64,000 bases of DNA from Jiangella endophytica (GCF_003427025.1 NZ_QVAI01000005.1:248001-312000); one strand, 5' to 3'. Positions 45,895 through 54,786 are shown, counted from the stretch's first letter. The notes: generated by a model from the letters alone, not told the origin. A program made the numbers and translations.

Positions 45895-46038
45895 TCAGGT
45901 GAAGACGCTCACCCCGCCGGGCCCGACCAGCAGGCCGACAACGATGAGGACGATGCCCCACAACAACTGGCCGCGGACCAGCGAGACGATGCCCCCGATC
46001 ACGAGGATGACGGCCAGGATCCAGAGCAGGAACTCCAT
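45895..46038 (-). CDS. GPGG-motif small hydrophobic membrane protein (47 aa)
   Basis: A 47-residue protein with two membrane helices (LLWILAVILVIGGIVSLV; GQLLWGIVLIVVGLLV) and the ending GPGGVSVFT. I recognise the GPGG ending from very short membrane proteins common in actinobacteria; function unknown. ATG 46038 follows GAAGGAGGCACC, an excellent ribosome site, which supports real translation. It sits between tetR (convergent) and purB (divergent). Confidence 0.85.
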   Translation of the reverse strand: MEFLLWILAVILVIGGIVSLVRGQLLWGIVLIVVGLLVGPGGVSVFT

Positions 46039-46139
46039 GGTGCCTCCTTCTTCTCATTCCCGCCCGATTGGTGCCCGAACGCCCGATCTCCAAACGGGTG
46101 GTGCCGACCGGGGGGAGGTCGTGCGGGAGAATGGGCGTC

Positions 46140-47573
46140 GTGCCCGACAAGCCCACGATTCCCGACGTCCTCGCCGCTCGCTACGCCTCGCCGGAGCTGA
46201 CCCGGCTGTGGTCGCAGCAGAACAAGATCGTCCTGGAGCGGCGGCTCTGGCTGGCCGTGCTGCAGGCCCAGCGCGACCTCGGCGTCGACGTCCCCGACGG
46301 CGTGGTCGAGGCCTACCGGGCGGTGCTCGAGGACGTCGACCTCGACTCCATCGCCGCGCGCGAACGGGTGACCCGCCACGACGTCAAGGCGCGCATCGAG
46401 GAGTTCAACGCGCTGGCCGGCCACGAGCACGTCCACAAAGGCATGACCAGCCGCGACCTCACCGAGAACGTCGAGCAGCTGCAGATCAGGCTGTCGCTCG
46501 AGCACGTCCGCGACCGCATGGTCGCCGTCCTCGTCCGGCTCGCCACGCGGGCCGCCGAGCACACCGAGACCACCATGGCCGGCCGCAGCCACAACGTCCC
46601 CGCCCAGGCGACGACGCTCGGCAAGCGCTTCGCGTCGGCCGCCGACGAGGTCCTGGTGGCGTTCGACCGCGTGCAGGAGCTGATCGCCCGGTACCCGCTG
46701 CGCGGTATCAAGGGCCCGGTCGGCACGGCGCAGGACATGCTCGACCTGCTCGGCGGCGACGCCGCCCGCATCGCGTCGCTCGAGCAGCGCATCGCCGGGC
46801 ACCTCGGGTTCGAGCGGGTGTTCACCAGCGTCGGCCAGGTCTACCCGCGCTCCCTCGACCACGACGTCGTGTCCGCGCTGGTCCAGGTGGCCGCCGGGCC
46901 GTCGTCGCTGGCCACCACGATCCGGCTGATGGCCGGGCAGGAGCTGGTCACCGAGGGGTTCAAGGCCGGCCAGGTCGGCTCCAGCGCCATGCCGCACAAG
47001 ATGAACACCCGGTCCTGCGAGCGGGTCAACGGCCTCGCCGTCGTCCTCCGCGGCTACGCCTCGATGGCCGCCGAACTCGCCGGCGCCCAGTGGAACGAGG
47101 GCGACGTGTTCTGCTCGGTCGTCCGCCGAGTCGCGCTGCCCGACGCGTTCTTCGCGGTCGACGGCCTGTTCGAGACGTTCCTCACCGTCCTCGACGAGTT
47201 CGGCGCCTACCCCGCGGTCATCGCCCGCGAACTCGACCGCTACCTGCCCTTCCTCGCCACCACGTCGGTCCTCATGGCCGCCGTCAAGGCCGGGGTCGGG
47301 CGCGAGACCGCCCACGAGGCCATCAAGGAGCACGCCGTCGCGGTCGCGCTGTCCATGCGTGAGCAGGGGGCCGAGCGCAACGACCTGTTCGAGCGGCTGG
47401 CGGGCGACTCCCGGCTGGGGCTGGACCGCGCGCATCTCGACTCGCTGGTCCGGTCGCCCCTGGAGTTCACCGGCGCTGCGCGCGCGCAGGTCGGCGCCGT
47501 GGTCGCGCGGGTCGACGAGATCGCCGCCGCCCATCCGGTGGCCGCCGCCTACACGCCGTCGCCGATCCTGTAG
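46140..47573 (+). CDS. purB: Adenylosuccinate lyase
   Basis: Acts twice in purine synthesis (SAICAR to AICAR, adenylosuccinate to AMP). 477 residues. Landmarks: VLAARYASPELTRLWSQQNKIVLERRLWLAVL, HDVKARIEEFNALAGHEHVHKGMTSRDLTENVEQ, GRSHNVPAQATTLGKRFA, GIKGPVGTAQDM and the fumarase-superfamily signature GSSAMPHKMNTRSCE. I prefer GTG 46140, 9 bases after GGGAGA; the ATG at 46131 is only 3 bases from that site. It is about 8.6 kb from purSQL. Confidence 0.97.
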   Translation: MPDKPTIPDVLAARYASPELTRLWSQQNKIVLERRLWLAVLQAQRDLGVDVPDGVVEAYRAVLEDVDLDSIAARERVTRHDVKARIEEFNALAGHEHVHKGMTSRDLTENVEQLQIRLSLEHVRDRMVAVLVRLATRAAEHTETTMAGRSHNVPAQATTLGKRFASAADEVLVAFDRVQELIARYPLRGIKGPVGTAQDMLDLLGGDAARIASLEQRIAGHLGFERVFTSVGQVYPRSLDHDVVSALVQVAAGPSSLATTIRLMAGQELVTEGFKAGQVGSSAMPHKMNTRSCERVNGLAVVLRGYASMAAELAGAQWNEGDVFCSVVRRVALPDAFFAVDGLFETFLTVLDEFGAYPAVIARELDRYLPFLATTSVLMAAVKAGVGRETAHEAIKEHAVAVALSMREQGAERNDLFERLAGDSRLGLDRAHLDSLVRSPLEFTGAARAQVGAVVARVDEIAAAHPVAAAYTPSPIL

Positions 47574-47584
47574 CGGCGGAGCCC

Positions 47585-47602
47585 GTCCAGGACGTCCTGG
47601 AC
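47585..47602. repeat. 18-bp perfect palindrome between convergent purB and SnoaL-like genes
   Basis: GTCCAGGACGTCCTGGAC is a perfect palindrome without a loop in the 43-base convergent gap. It may act as a transcription stop for both strands or be a protein site. Confidence 0.6.
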
Positions 47603-47616
47603 CTGGTGCTGGCGAG

Positions 47617-48048
47617 TCATGAGAGCTCGCTGCGCAGCACGGCGTGGCCGGTGCCGGCGTCGAACGGCACGGACGCGTGCTCGTGAACGATCGTCCAGGT
47701 GCCGCTCTGTCGGCGGAGGCAGCTCGTCGCGCGCACCCACATGGCGACCTCGGTGCCGTCCCGCATCGTTCCGCTGATCCGGACCAGGAAGTGACAGAAC
47801 GCGAGATCGGCTCCGGCGGTGATCTCCAGGTCGCGGATCTCGTGCCCGATCGGGGTGCGGTAGGACGCGATCCATCGCTCCAGCCGGCCGGACGGATCCT
47901 CGCCGCGGCGGACGAACGGGCCGACCGCGTCGTAGAGCACCAGGTCGTCGTCGTAGGCGGCGGCCGCCGTGGCGGCGTCGCGCCGATCGTACGCCCGAGT
48001 CCGGGTCTCCAGCAGCTCCCGGATCTGCTGGTCGCTGTCGGGCGTCAT
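47617..48048 (-). CDS. SnoaL-like/NTF2-fold protein
   Basis: 143 residues of the cone-shaped NTF2-like fold: an N-terminal helix pair with IRELLETRTRAYDRRDAATAAAAYDDDLVLYDA, the strand GPFVRRGEDPSGRLERWIASY and a closing sheet with AFCHFLVRISGTMRDGTEVAMWVRATSCLRRQSGTWTIVHEHASVPF. Related proteins are small isomerases/hydrolases or binding proteins. The ATG overlaps the SRPBCC stop (ATGA), so it is the third gene of an ArsR-led operon. Confidence 0.85.
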   Translation of the reverse strand: MTPDSDQQIRELLETRTRAYDRRDAATAAAAYDDDLVLYDAVGPFVRRGEDPSGRLERWIASYRTPIGHEIRDLEITAGADLAFCHFLVRISGTMRDGTEVAMWVRATSCLRRQSGTWTIVHEHASVPFDAGTGHAVLRSELS

Positions 48049-48488
48049 CGCTGGGCCACCTGGCGGCCGAGGGCGTCCAGCCAGTCACCGGTGCCCTGCT
48101 CGCGCCACTCGGGCTGTTCCTGGTCGTCCAGGAAGGTGCCCTGCTCGGTGAGCACCAGGCGGGTCCCGTCGCCGGCGGGGACGAACCACACGGTGGTCAG
48201 CGACACGGTCGACAGGACCTTGTCGGCGAACAGGGTCGTGCTGTAGACGATGCGCTCCTGGGGGACGATGTCGTGGTACTCGCTCCTCGCGACGAGGTCG
48301 ACTCCGTCGCCGCCGTGCACGGCCTCGGTGCCGCCGACCCGGAAGTCCAGCGAGTAGCGACCGTCGTCGGCCGCGAACCACTTGGCCTTCGTGTCGCGGT
48401 CGGACCAGGCCGCGAAGACCGCGGCGGGCGGTGCGGCGTAGGTCCGCTCCAGCGTGAACGTGCTGTGCTTCACTGTGTGGCCGGTCAT
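48045..48488 (-). CDS. SRPBCC (AHSA1-like) domain protein
   Basis: 147-residue START-like ligand-binding protein: HSTFTLERTYAAPPAAVFAAWSDRDTKAKWF, FRVGGTEAVHGG and LTTVWFVPAGDGTRLVLTEQGTFLDD, with a C-terminal helix GTGDWLDALGRQVA. In actinobacteria this family often sits directly behind an ArsR regulator, as here. ATG 48488 overlaps the arsR stop. The ligand is unknown; the family includes hydrophobic-molecule carriers and the Hsp90 activator Aha1. Confidence 0.9.
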   Translation of the reverse strand: MTGHTVKHSTFTLERTYAAPPAAVFAAWSDRDTKAKWFAADDGRYSLDFRVGGTEAVHGGDGVDLVARSEYHDIVPQERIVYSTTLFADKVLSTVSLTTVWFVPAGDGTRLVLTEQGTFLDDQEQPEWREQGTGDWLDALGRQVAQR

Positions 48489-48823
48489 GATTCTGACTCC
48501 TTCGTCTGGTCGTCGAGGACCGCGCCGAGGCGGTCCAGGCGGTGCTCCCACGCCGTGCGCTGACGCCGCAACCACGCCTCGGCGTTGCGCAGGCCGGCCG
48601 GATCGATCTGGCAGGTGCGAACCCGGCCGACCTTCTCCGACCGCACCAGCTCGCTGTCCTGCAGCACCCGGAGGTGCTGGACCGTCGCGGCGACGGTCAC
48701 CCCGAGCAGGGCCGCCAGCTCACTCACGGTGGCCGGGCCGCGGGTCAGGCGCTCGATGACGGTTCGCCGGTTGGTGTCCGCGAGAGCGTGGAACACGCGG
48801 TCCGCTGCCTCACGCTTAAGCAT
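48485..48823 (-). CDS. ArsR-family transcriptional regulator
   Basis: 112-residue winged helix: DRVFHALADTNRRTVIERLTRGPATVSELAALLGVTVAATVQHLRVLQDSELVRSEKVGRVRTCQIDPAGLRNAEAWL. The metal-binding ELCVCDL motif is absent, so it is not a classical metal sensor. This AHSA1-linked type usually controls its own operon. ATG 48823 is only a few bases from the predicted transcription start, so the mRNA may be leaderless. Confidence 0.93.
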   Translation of the reverse strand: MLKREAADRVFHALADTNRRTVIERLTRGPATVSELAALLGVTVAATVQHLRVLQDSELVRSEKVGRVRTCQIDPAGLRNAEAWLRRQRTAWEHRLDRLGAVLDDQTKESES

Positions 48824-48872
48824 GCACTTAACTTTAATCGCCGGAACTGAAAAGTCAAGTATCCACTTAAGT
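48815..48872 (-). promoter_or_regulatory. Promoter of the arsR operon with repeated CTTAAG half-sites
   Basis: Read on the minus strand: -35 TTGACT (48853-48858), 16-base spacer, -10 TAAAGT (48831-48836). ACTTAAGT, an 8-bp palindrome at 48865-48872, lies just upstream of the -35 box, and a second CTTAAG lies at 48815-48820 inside the first codons. The two could be ArsR operator copies bracketing the promoter. The stretch is markedly AT-richer than its surroundings. Confidence 0.65.
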
Positions 48873-49016
48873 ATTCGGGTCCAGGAAGTCGTGGGAGGAC
48901 GCGCGGGCCGTAAGCGGCAGGCAAGTGCGCTGAAAGCGGGTCTTCGTAGCGTCGTCGCCGTGCTCGCATCCGGCGGGCGCGGCGCCCGTCGGGCGCGTGA
49001 CCGCGGAGGAGATTCG

Positions 49017-49328
49017 ATGTCCAACTTCAGAGGGGCGGCGGTGGCCGGGTTCGCCGGCCTGGCGATGATCGCTGCGGCGATGGCGGGCGCCGCGACGGCG
49101 ACGGCCGCCGAGCCGGCCGCACTGCCGGCGGCCGGAGCACAGACCGCGGTCGTGGACCACGCCTCGACGACCGCTGAGCGGGGTATCACCCGGCCCTGGC
49201 GCTACCACAGCACCCACCGAACCCAGGCCCAATGCGCCTTCACGGGTCAGATCCTGAAGGCCGAGGGCATCGCGAACGAGACCCAGTGCCGGCTGGCCGG
49301 ACTCACCTACCGGCTCTACTACCGCTGA
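49017..49328 (+). CDS. Small secreted protein of unknown function (103 aa)
   Basis: A Sec signal peptide (about 1-31: NFRGAAVAGFAGLAMIAAAMAGAATATA) is followed by a short Ala-rich stretch and a mature domain of about 45 residues, PWRYHSTHRTQAQCAFTGQI... ending TYRLYYR, with two cysteines that could form one disulfide. ATG 49017 follows GCGGAGGAG. No family recognised. The compact, aromatic- and Arg-rich mature region resembles small extracellular peptides or inhibitors, which is speculative. It stands opposite the large subtilase, so an inhibitor role is one testable idea. Confidence 0.8.
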   Translation: MSNFRGAAVAGFAGLAMIAAAMAGAATATAAEPAALPAAGAQTAVVDHASTTAERGITRPWRYHSTHRTQAQCAFTGQILKAEGIANETQCRLAGLTYRLYYR

Positions 49329-49335
49329 ACGTGCG

Positions 49336-49369
49336 CCGGGGGCGGCGCCGCGAACGGCACCGCCCCCGG
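49336..49369. terminator. Strong bidirectional hairpin terminator
   Basis: Arms 49336-49349 and 49356-49369 form a 14-bp GC-rich stem with one mismatch and a 6-base loop. It sits between the convergent small secreted protein gene (stop 49328) and the large subtilase gene (stop 49385). Confidence 0.88.
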
Positions 49370-49384
49370 AACGGTGATCTCCTC

Positions 49385-52300
49385 CTACAGGTCGGGCCGG
49401 TCGGTCACGCGCAGGGCGTTGACGATCGGCAGCTGATAGCCGAAGCGGTCGTGGAACTGGAGGTTCAGCGGCCCGCCCTGGTGCTCGACGACGAACGTGT
49501 GCTGGTCGGCCCACAGCCCGCGGACCTCGGCGGCCACGTCGTGGTTGACCAGGACGTAGGCGCCGTTGAGGCTGACGTCGAACACGCGGCGCCCGGGCAG
49601 CATGTTGGCCTGGAACTCCGCGAACCCGAGCTCCACCTCATACGTGCCGGCCGGCACGTTGTCGAACCGGTAGCTGAAGATGCCCGACCGCCGGCTCTGG
49701 TAGAGCGCGTCGTCCTCGGTGCCGCCGATCGCCCGGTTGGTGGTGGTCACCTCGACCCGCTGGCCGACCCAGCCCCAGGAGCCGGCGGTGTACTGCTTGT
49801 CCGCCTGCCACACGTCCAGCTCGCCGTCGGTGTAGGCGGCGCCGCCCGCGTTGACGCCCACCTGGTAGGCAGGCACCAGCAACGAGACCGGGAGCTGGTG
49901 GTTCGGGACCCGCCCGGCGTTCGTCGCGATCGTCAGCGTCGCCTCGTACAGGTTCGGTTCGAGGTCGGTGCTGTCGGCCGTGACGGTCACCGTCACCGAC
50001 TCGCCCGGCGCAAGGGTCCCCGACGCCGGGTCCTCCGAGAGCCACGGCACGTCACTGGCGTTGGGGACGCCGGTGTCGATGAGGTACGCCGTGTTCGTCA
50101 GCTGGCTGGTCGCCCACAGCTCGCCGGTGGTGTTCATCTCCAGGCCGGCGCCCGGGCCCGAGCCCTGCTCCGGGAACTCGATGGTCGAGATCGTGGCGCA
50201 GTTCGACGGGTCGATCTGGTAGATGAACGTGGTCAGGGAGCTGTTGACCATCCACAGCACGTCCGCCGTCGGGTTGTAGGCCAAGCCGGCGATCGACGCG
50301 TCCTCGGTCTCGCACTGGGCGAGGGTGGCGCCCGGGTCGTCGTGCGACTGGCCCGCGACGGTGTAGATGACGCCCTCGTTCCAGCCGCCGATGTAGAAGA
50401 CGTCGTCGACGGGGTTGTAGGCGAGGCCGCGCTGCGAGATCCCGTTCCACGGCGAGCCCGAGATCACGTACTGCTCGGACCCGTCGGCGGTGTCGAAGCA
50501 GTGGATCGCGTTGTCGCCGCCGACGTTGACCTGGCACATCGCGCCGGTGCTGGCGTCCAGCGCCAGGTCACCGTTCCAGACCCCGCCCCAGTTGCCCGGG
50601 AACACCTCGCCCGGCTCGCCCTCGGTGGAGAACTGGTGGTTGGTGATGCTGTCGGGGTCGGACACCCAGACGTCGCCGTCGAAGCCGACGCCCCAGGCGA
50701 CCGAGACGCCGGCGGCGTCCCACTGGGCCAGCACGTCGCCGGGCGCGGCGGGCGCCATGTCCCGCGACGCCAGTTCGGCCAGCTGTTCCTCGGAGTACGT
50801 GCCGAGCGCGTTGGTGGCGTTCGGGTCCACCTTCGAGCTGCCCATCAGCGCCGGGGTGGCCGCCGTCTGGCGGCCGGAGCCGCGGTCGACCTCGGTGGCC
50901 TCCCAGGTCAGGTCCGCGGAGCCGCTGTTGGTGATGGTGACCTCGCCGGAGCGGGTCTGGCCCTCGGTGATCGTCCAGGACAACTCGTCGGCCTCGACGA
51001 CGGCGATGCCGGTGCGCAGCGCGTAGTCGACGGTGTTGACCTCGCCGTCCTGGTTGATCAGCACGTCCTCGGAGCCGGTCTCGTACCCGCTACTGCCGGC
51101 CTGCACCGTGTAGGCGCCGAAGAACACCTGCATGCGGTAGGCGCCGTCCTCGTCCGTGCTGGTCTGGCGGGCGACGGTGCCGTCGGGTGCGACGGCGGCC
51201 ACCGTGGCGCCCTCGATCGGCAGGCCGTCGTTGGCGTCGGTGACGGTGCCGGTGACGAACCCGTTCGGCGGCAGCTCGAACGTGATCGCCGTGTCGTCGG
51301 AGAGCGCGGCCTCGTTGAACGAGTACTGCAGGGCGTCGGTGCCGGTGGCGTTCTCGATGCCGACGGTCGCGCTGTTGCCGAGTTCCCGCGCCTGGGCCGG
51401 GTCGAGGTTCCGGTAGGCGAAGGTGACGGTGCCGTCCTCGTAGAGCGTCACGCTGAAGTCGATCCGCACGTTCGCGACGTTGAAGAACGAGACGTTGCGG
51501 TACTCGATGACGAACCCGCCGTCGACGGTGCCGGTGTAGACCCCGCCGCCGGCCTGGATGTGCAGGTCGTCCCAGAACGGCGCCAGCGTGGCGTTCGGCG
51601 CGGCCGCGTTGGGCAGCGCCGAGTTGGTGTAGTTGGTGATGGGCGCGAGGAAGTTCACGTGCCCGTTGGACGACAGGTACGCGGTGTCGTAGCTCTCGCC
51701 GTAGAACGGGAAGTCGAACGGCAACGCGACCGAGGCCGTCGCCTCGTCCCCGGTCAGGGACACCTGGTCGGTGCCCTCGACGTACTCCGACGGGCCGGTG
51801 GTGCAGAAGTAGCCGTAGCCGTCGGTCCGCTTCGGCAGAGCGAAGGTCAGCGTCGACGGCCCGCTGACGGTCAGCGCCTGCGTGAGCGGATCGGTGCACC
51901 GCCCGCCGTCCGCGGTCAGCTCGTACGAGCCGGCCGGGACCGCCGCGAACGCGTACGTGCCGTCGGCGCCGGTCGTGACCGGTTCCACGGGCGCGCCGTC
52001 GATGCTCACGGTGGCTCCGGCGACCGGCGCCCCGGAGAGGGCGTCGGTGACGGTGCCGGTGACGGGGTGGCTGGTGGCCGCCTCGAGAGCGACGTCGAGC
52101 GTCGTCGTGCCCTCCGCGGCGACGGTGGCGGTGGCCGTCACGGTCTCGTAGCCGAACGCCGACACCGTCACGTCGTAGTCGCCGGCGGTGAGCACCAGCG
52201 AATAGGTGCCGTCGGCGGCGGTGGTGGTCTCCCGCTCGATCGGGCCGGCGACGCTGATGGTGGCACCCCCGACCGGGGAGCCGGCGGTGGTGACGGTTCC

Positions 52301-53776
52301 GGCCAGCGTGCCGGTCTGACCTGTCGGGGCGGCTTCGATCAGCGCGAGCGCGTCGAGCCGGCCCTCGCCCCAGACGTTGTTGTCGTCCGCGGTGCCGCCG
52401 CAGGTGAGGTCCTCGACGTCGATGGCGGTCTCGTCGAGCAGTGCGCGGGTGCCCTCGATGTCGCCGACCAGCGACGGCGCGGCCGACCACAGCAACGCGA
52501 TGGCACCGGCCGTGTGCGGGGTGGCCATCGAGGTGCCGGACAGCAGGTTGTAGCCGCCGCCGTTGATCGACGAGCGCACCGCTACGCCCGGCGCGGAGAT
52601 GCTCGGCTTGATCTCACCGTCCTGGCCGGGTCCGCGGCCGGAGAAGTCGGCGATGTCGTTGTTCACGTCGTACGCGCCGACGGAGTAGTTGATCGTCCGG
52701 CTGCCCGGCGAGCCGCTGCTCTCGCAGGAGTCGCCGCTGTTGCCGTTGGCCCAGACGCCGAAGATGCCGGCGTTGGCCCACTCGATGAGGATGTCCTCCA
52801 TGAACGGGTCGTTCGACGGGAAGATCGACCCCCACGAGTTGTTGACGATGTGCGGCCGCTTCGAGACGTCTGCGTTCTGGCCGTCGAGGTCGGTCGGCGC
52901 GAGCATCCATTCGCCGGACTCGATGAGGTCGGCGTCGGAGCAGGTGTTGCAGCCGTTCGCCGCGATCCACTGCGCTCCGGGCGCGACGCCGATCTGGTTG
53001 CCGCTGCCGTCGTCGCCGACCATCGTGCCCATCGTGTGGGTGCCGTGCGAGTTGCCGGCGCCGTCGAACGGGGTGTCGTTGGAGCCGGTGGCGTCGAACC
53101 AGTTGTAGTTGTGGTCGAAGCTGCCGCCGTTGTTGCCGCGGTACTGCTCGACCAGCGCCGGGTGGTCGTAGTCGACGCCGCTGTCGATGTTGGCGACGAC
53201 GATGCCTTCGCCGTGGACGCCGAACTGGGACCAGACGTCGTCGGCGTTGATGTTCGAGATGCCCCACTCGACGGCGGCGGTGCCCATGCCACTGGACGGC
53301 TTCGTGTCGACCGGCTCGGGCCGTTCGTACGTGCGCGGCGCACGGATCTGCTCGACGCCGTCGAGCGCGGCGATCTGCTCGGCCAGGGCGCGGGTGCCGT
53401 CCTCGACCAGGATCGCGTTGGTGATCCAGTGCGCCTGGTAGCCGACGCCGCGCTCGTCGAGGAGCTTGCGGACGGTGGCCTGGGACTGCTCGGCGGTCGC
53501 CTTGAGCTGGTCGACCACGAACTGACCACGTTCGGTCCAGTCGGTGATGGCGGTCGCGGACGTCGTCCGGGCGGACGAGCTGAACCGGACCCAGAAGTCC
53601 GCGCTGTCCTTGACGGCGTCGGGGTCGAACACTCCTGGCTCGATCTTCGACGCCGGCTCGGCCGGCCGGCCGAATCCGGCCTGCGCCGGTGTGGCGGCCA
53701 GGACCGCCGACACCAAGGCGAAGACCGAGAGTACTGCGGCGAGATATCGCCGCCCGCGGTGGGCTGGTAGCTGCAC
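49385..53776 (-). CDS. Large secreted multidomain subtilase (S8) with nidogen-like and malectin-like domains
   Basis: 1463-residue extracellular protease. Order: signal peptide (about 1-33, ending TPAQA), I9-type propeptide (about 60-150), S8 catalytic domain with D198 (NIDSGVD), H244 (NSHGTHTMG) and S416 (SGTSMATPH), two carboxypeptidase-regulatory-like repeats (GTLAGTVTTAGSPVGGA..., PVTGTVTDALSGAPVAGA...), a nidogen-like beta domain (LPFDFPFYGESYDTAYLSSN...), a third regulatory repeat, a propeller-like segment, an Ig-like segment and a C-terminal malectin-like domain (VGVNAGGAAYTDGEL...). GTG 53776 lies 5 bases after AGGAGG. It is probably a nutrient-scavenging protease that can bind glycan. 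An 8-bp inverted repeat (ACACGGCG/CGCCGTGT, 53799-53830) marks its leader. Confidence 0.93.
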   Translation of the reverse strand: MQLPAHRGRRYLAAVLSVFALVSAVLAATPAQAGFGRPAEPASKIEPGVFDPDAVKDSADFWVRFSSSARTTSATAITDWTERGQFVVDQLKATAEQSQATVRKLLDERGVGYQAHWITNAILVEDGTRALAEQIAALDGVEQIRAPRTYERPEPVDTKPSSGMGTAAVEWGISNINADDVWSQFGVHGEGIVVANIDSGVDYDHPALVEQYRGNNGGSFDHNYNWFDATGSNDTPFDGAGNSHGTHTMGTMVGDDGSGNQIGVAPGAQWIAANGCNTCSDADLIESGEWMLAPTDLDGQNADVSKRPHIVNNSWGSIFPSNDPFMEDILIEWANAGIFGVWANGNSGDSCESSGSPGSRTINYSVGAYDVNNDIADFSGRGPGQDGEIKPSISAPGVAVRSSINGGGYNLLSGTSMATPHTAGAIALLWSAAPSLVGDIEGTRALLDETAIDVEDLTCGGTADDNNVWGEGRLDALALIEAAPTGQTGTLAGTVTTAGSPVGGATISVAGPIERETTTAADGTYSLVLTAGDYDVTVSAFGYETVTATATVAAEGTTTLDVALEAATSHPVTGTVTDALSGAPVAGATVSIDGAPVEPVTTGADGTYAFAAVPAGSYELTADGGRCTDPLTQALTVSGPSTLTFALPKRTDGYGYFCTTGPSEYVEGTDQVSLTGDEATASVALPFDFPFYGESYDTAYLSSNGHVNFLAPITNYTNSALPNAAAPNATLAPFWDDLHIQAGGGVYTGTVDGGFVIEYRNVSFFNVANVRIDFSVTLYEDGTVTFAYRNLDPAQARELGNSATVGIENATGTDALQYSFNEAALSDDTAITFELPPNGFVTGTVTDANDGLPIEGATVAAVAPDGTVARQTSTDEDGAYRMQVFFGAYTVQAGSSGYETGSEDVLINQDGEVNTVDYALRTGIAVVEADELSWTITEGQTRSGEVTITNSGSADLTWEATEVDRGSGRQTAATPALMGSSKVDPNATNALGTYSEEQLAELASRDMAPAAPGDVLAQWDAAGVSVAWGVGFDGDVWVSDPDSITNHQFSTEGEPGEVFPGNWGGVWNGDLALDASTGAMCQVNVGGDNAIHCFDTADGSEQYVISGSPWNGISQRGLAYNPVDDVFYIGGWNEGVIYTVAGQSHDDPGATLAQCETEDASIAGLAYNPTADVLWMVNSSLTTFIYQIDPSNCATISTIEFPEQGSGPGAGLEMNTTGELWATSQLTNTAYLIDTGVPNASDVPWLSEDPASGTLAPGESVTVTVTADSTDLEPNLYEATLTIATNAGRVPNHQLPVSLLVPAYQVGVNAGGAAYTDGELDVWQADKQYTAGSWGWVGQRVEVTTTNRAIGGTEDDALYQSRRSGIFSYRFDNVPAGTYEVELGFAEFQANMLPGRRVFDVSLNGAYVLVNHDVAAEVRGLWADQHTFVVEHQGGPLNLQFHDRFGYQLPIVNALRVTDRPDL

Positions 53777-54053
53777 GGGGACCTCCTGTGTGAGCGCGAC
53801 ACGGCGGAGGCAGGGTGACGGGCGCCGTGTCACACTGTCCGGAATGCGGTGGCGCCATCCTCGCTACGTCCGGCTACCGGCGACAAGGTCGGTTCAGGGG
53901 CAAGATCGAGGCCGTTGACGGGCGATGTCACATGGATTGACTCCGGGATGCCCTGGATTTAACCGGAAATATTCCGCGAGACATACCAAAGCGTCGCGAA
54001 ACCTGTCATGCTCCAAGCAATCGGTGGGGCGGTTTGCAGGGAGTTGGTGCGCG

Positions 54054-54560
54054 GTGTCCGCAGCTCCGTACATTGAAACGATCACGCCTTTCGTCATCTG
54101 CGTCGGTACGTCGCTGAAGGACTCGACCGCGATCGCCCAGGCGATCGACCGCCGGGCCATCGTGATGATCGCGCCGGACACTGAGGCGGCGCGCCGGCTG
54201 CTGGTCGGCGAGACGGGCATACCCGACAGTCCGGCCGGCGTCGAGGACCTCGAGACCCGCGTCATCGAGCGGGGCTGTCTCCGCGTCGACCTGGTATCGC
54301 GGCAGGTCACCTGGGGCGACGTCGACATCGCGCTGAGCGCCCGCGAGTTCGACCTGCTGGCCACGCTCGCGACGGAGGCGGGCCGGGTCTGGACGTTCGA
54401 GGAGCTGATGGCGCGGATCTGGAAGACCCGCTACCTGGGCGACGCCGACCCCGTCGTGTCGGCCGTGAAGCGGCTGCGGCGGCGGCTGGCGCTGGTGGTC
54501 GACGAGCTGCGCGTGGTGTCCGTGCGCGGCGTCGGATTCCGGCTGGTCGTCCCGGACTGA
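54054..54560 (+). CDS. Orphan winged-helix regulator with degenerate receiver-like N-terminus
   Basis: 168 residues. The C-terminal 95 form an OmpR/PhoB winged helix (VDLVSRQVTWGDVDIALSAREFDLLATLATEAGRVWTFEELMARIW, ending SAVKRLRRRLALVVDELRVVSVRGVGFRL). The first 70 (ETITPFVICVGTSLKDSTAIAQAIDRRAIVMIAPDTEAARRLLVG) have alternating strand/helix character but no phospho-Asp pocket. No kinase is nearby. GTG 54054 is chosen for the AGGGAG 10 bases upstream; an in-frame ATG at 53925 would add 43 residues of unlikely sequence. The 277 bases before it, shared with the divergent subtilase, include an unusually AT-rich patch (53955-53990). Confidence 0.82.
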   Translation: MSAAPYIETITPFVICVGTSLKDSTAIAQAIDRRAIVMIAPDTEAARRLLVGETGIPDSPAGVEDLETRVIERGCLRVDLVSRQVTWGDVDIALSAREFDLLATLATEAGRVWTFEELMARIWKTRYLGDADPVVSAVKRLRRRLALVVDELRVVSVRGVGFRLVVPD

Positions 54561-54786
54561 GTGTGCGGCCGGCCGTCCGCAGCGGCCGGTGATGGGTTGG
54601 GTCACGGCCGGCGGTGGTCGGTCCGGGCAGGGCGCGGACCGCACCACCGCCGACCGGGGATGACCTGGTCCTGCCCCGTTCCGTCATGGCCTGGCGGGCG
54701 GCCGGACCCGGGAGACACCTCATGCCCCGACCCGACTGGGTATCCTGGAGCACGCCCCAGTTCTCCGCCGCGCGAGGAGCGTGCCC

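Noticed and set aside
49232-53770. An open frame of about 1500 codons antisense to the large subtilase
   Set aside because: The same codon-bias effect; the translation has no recognisable motif and lacks a ribosome site, while the minus strand has signal peptide, catalytic triad and repeats.
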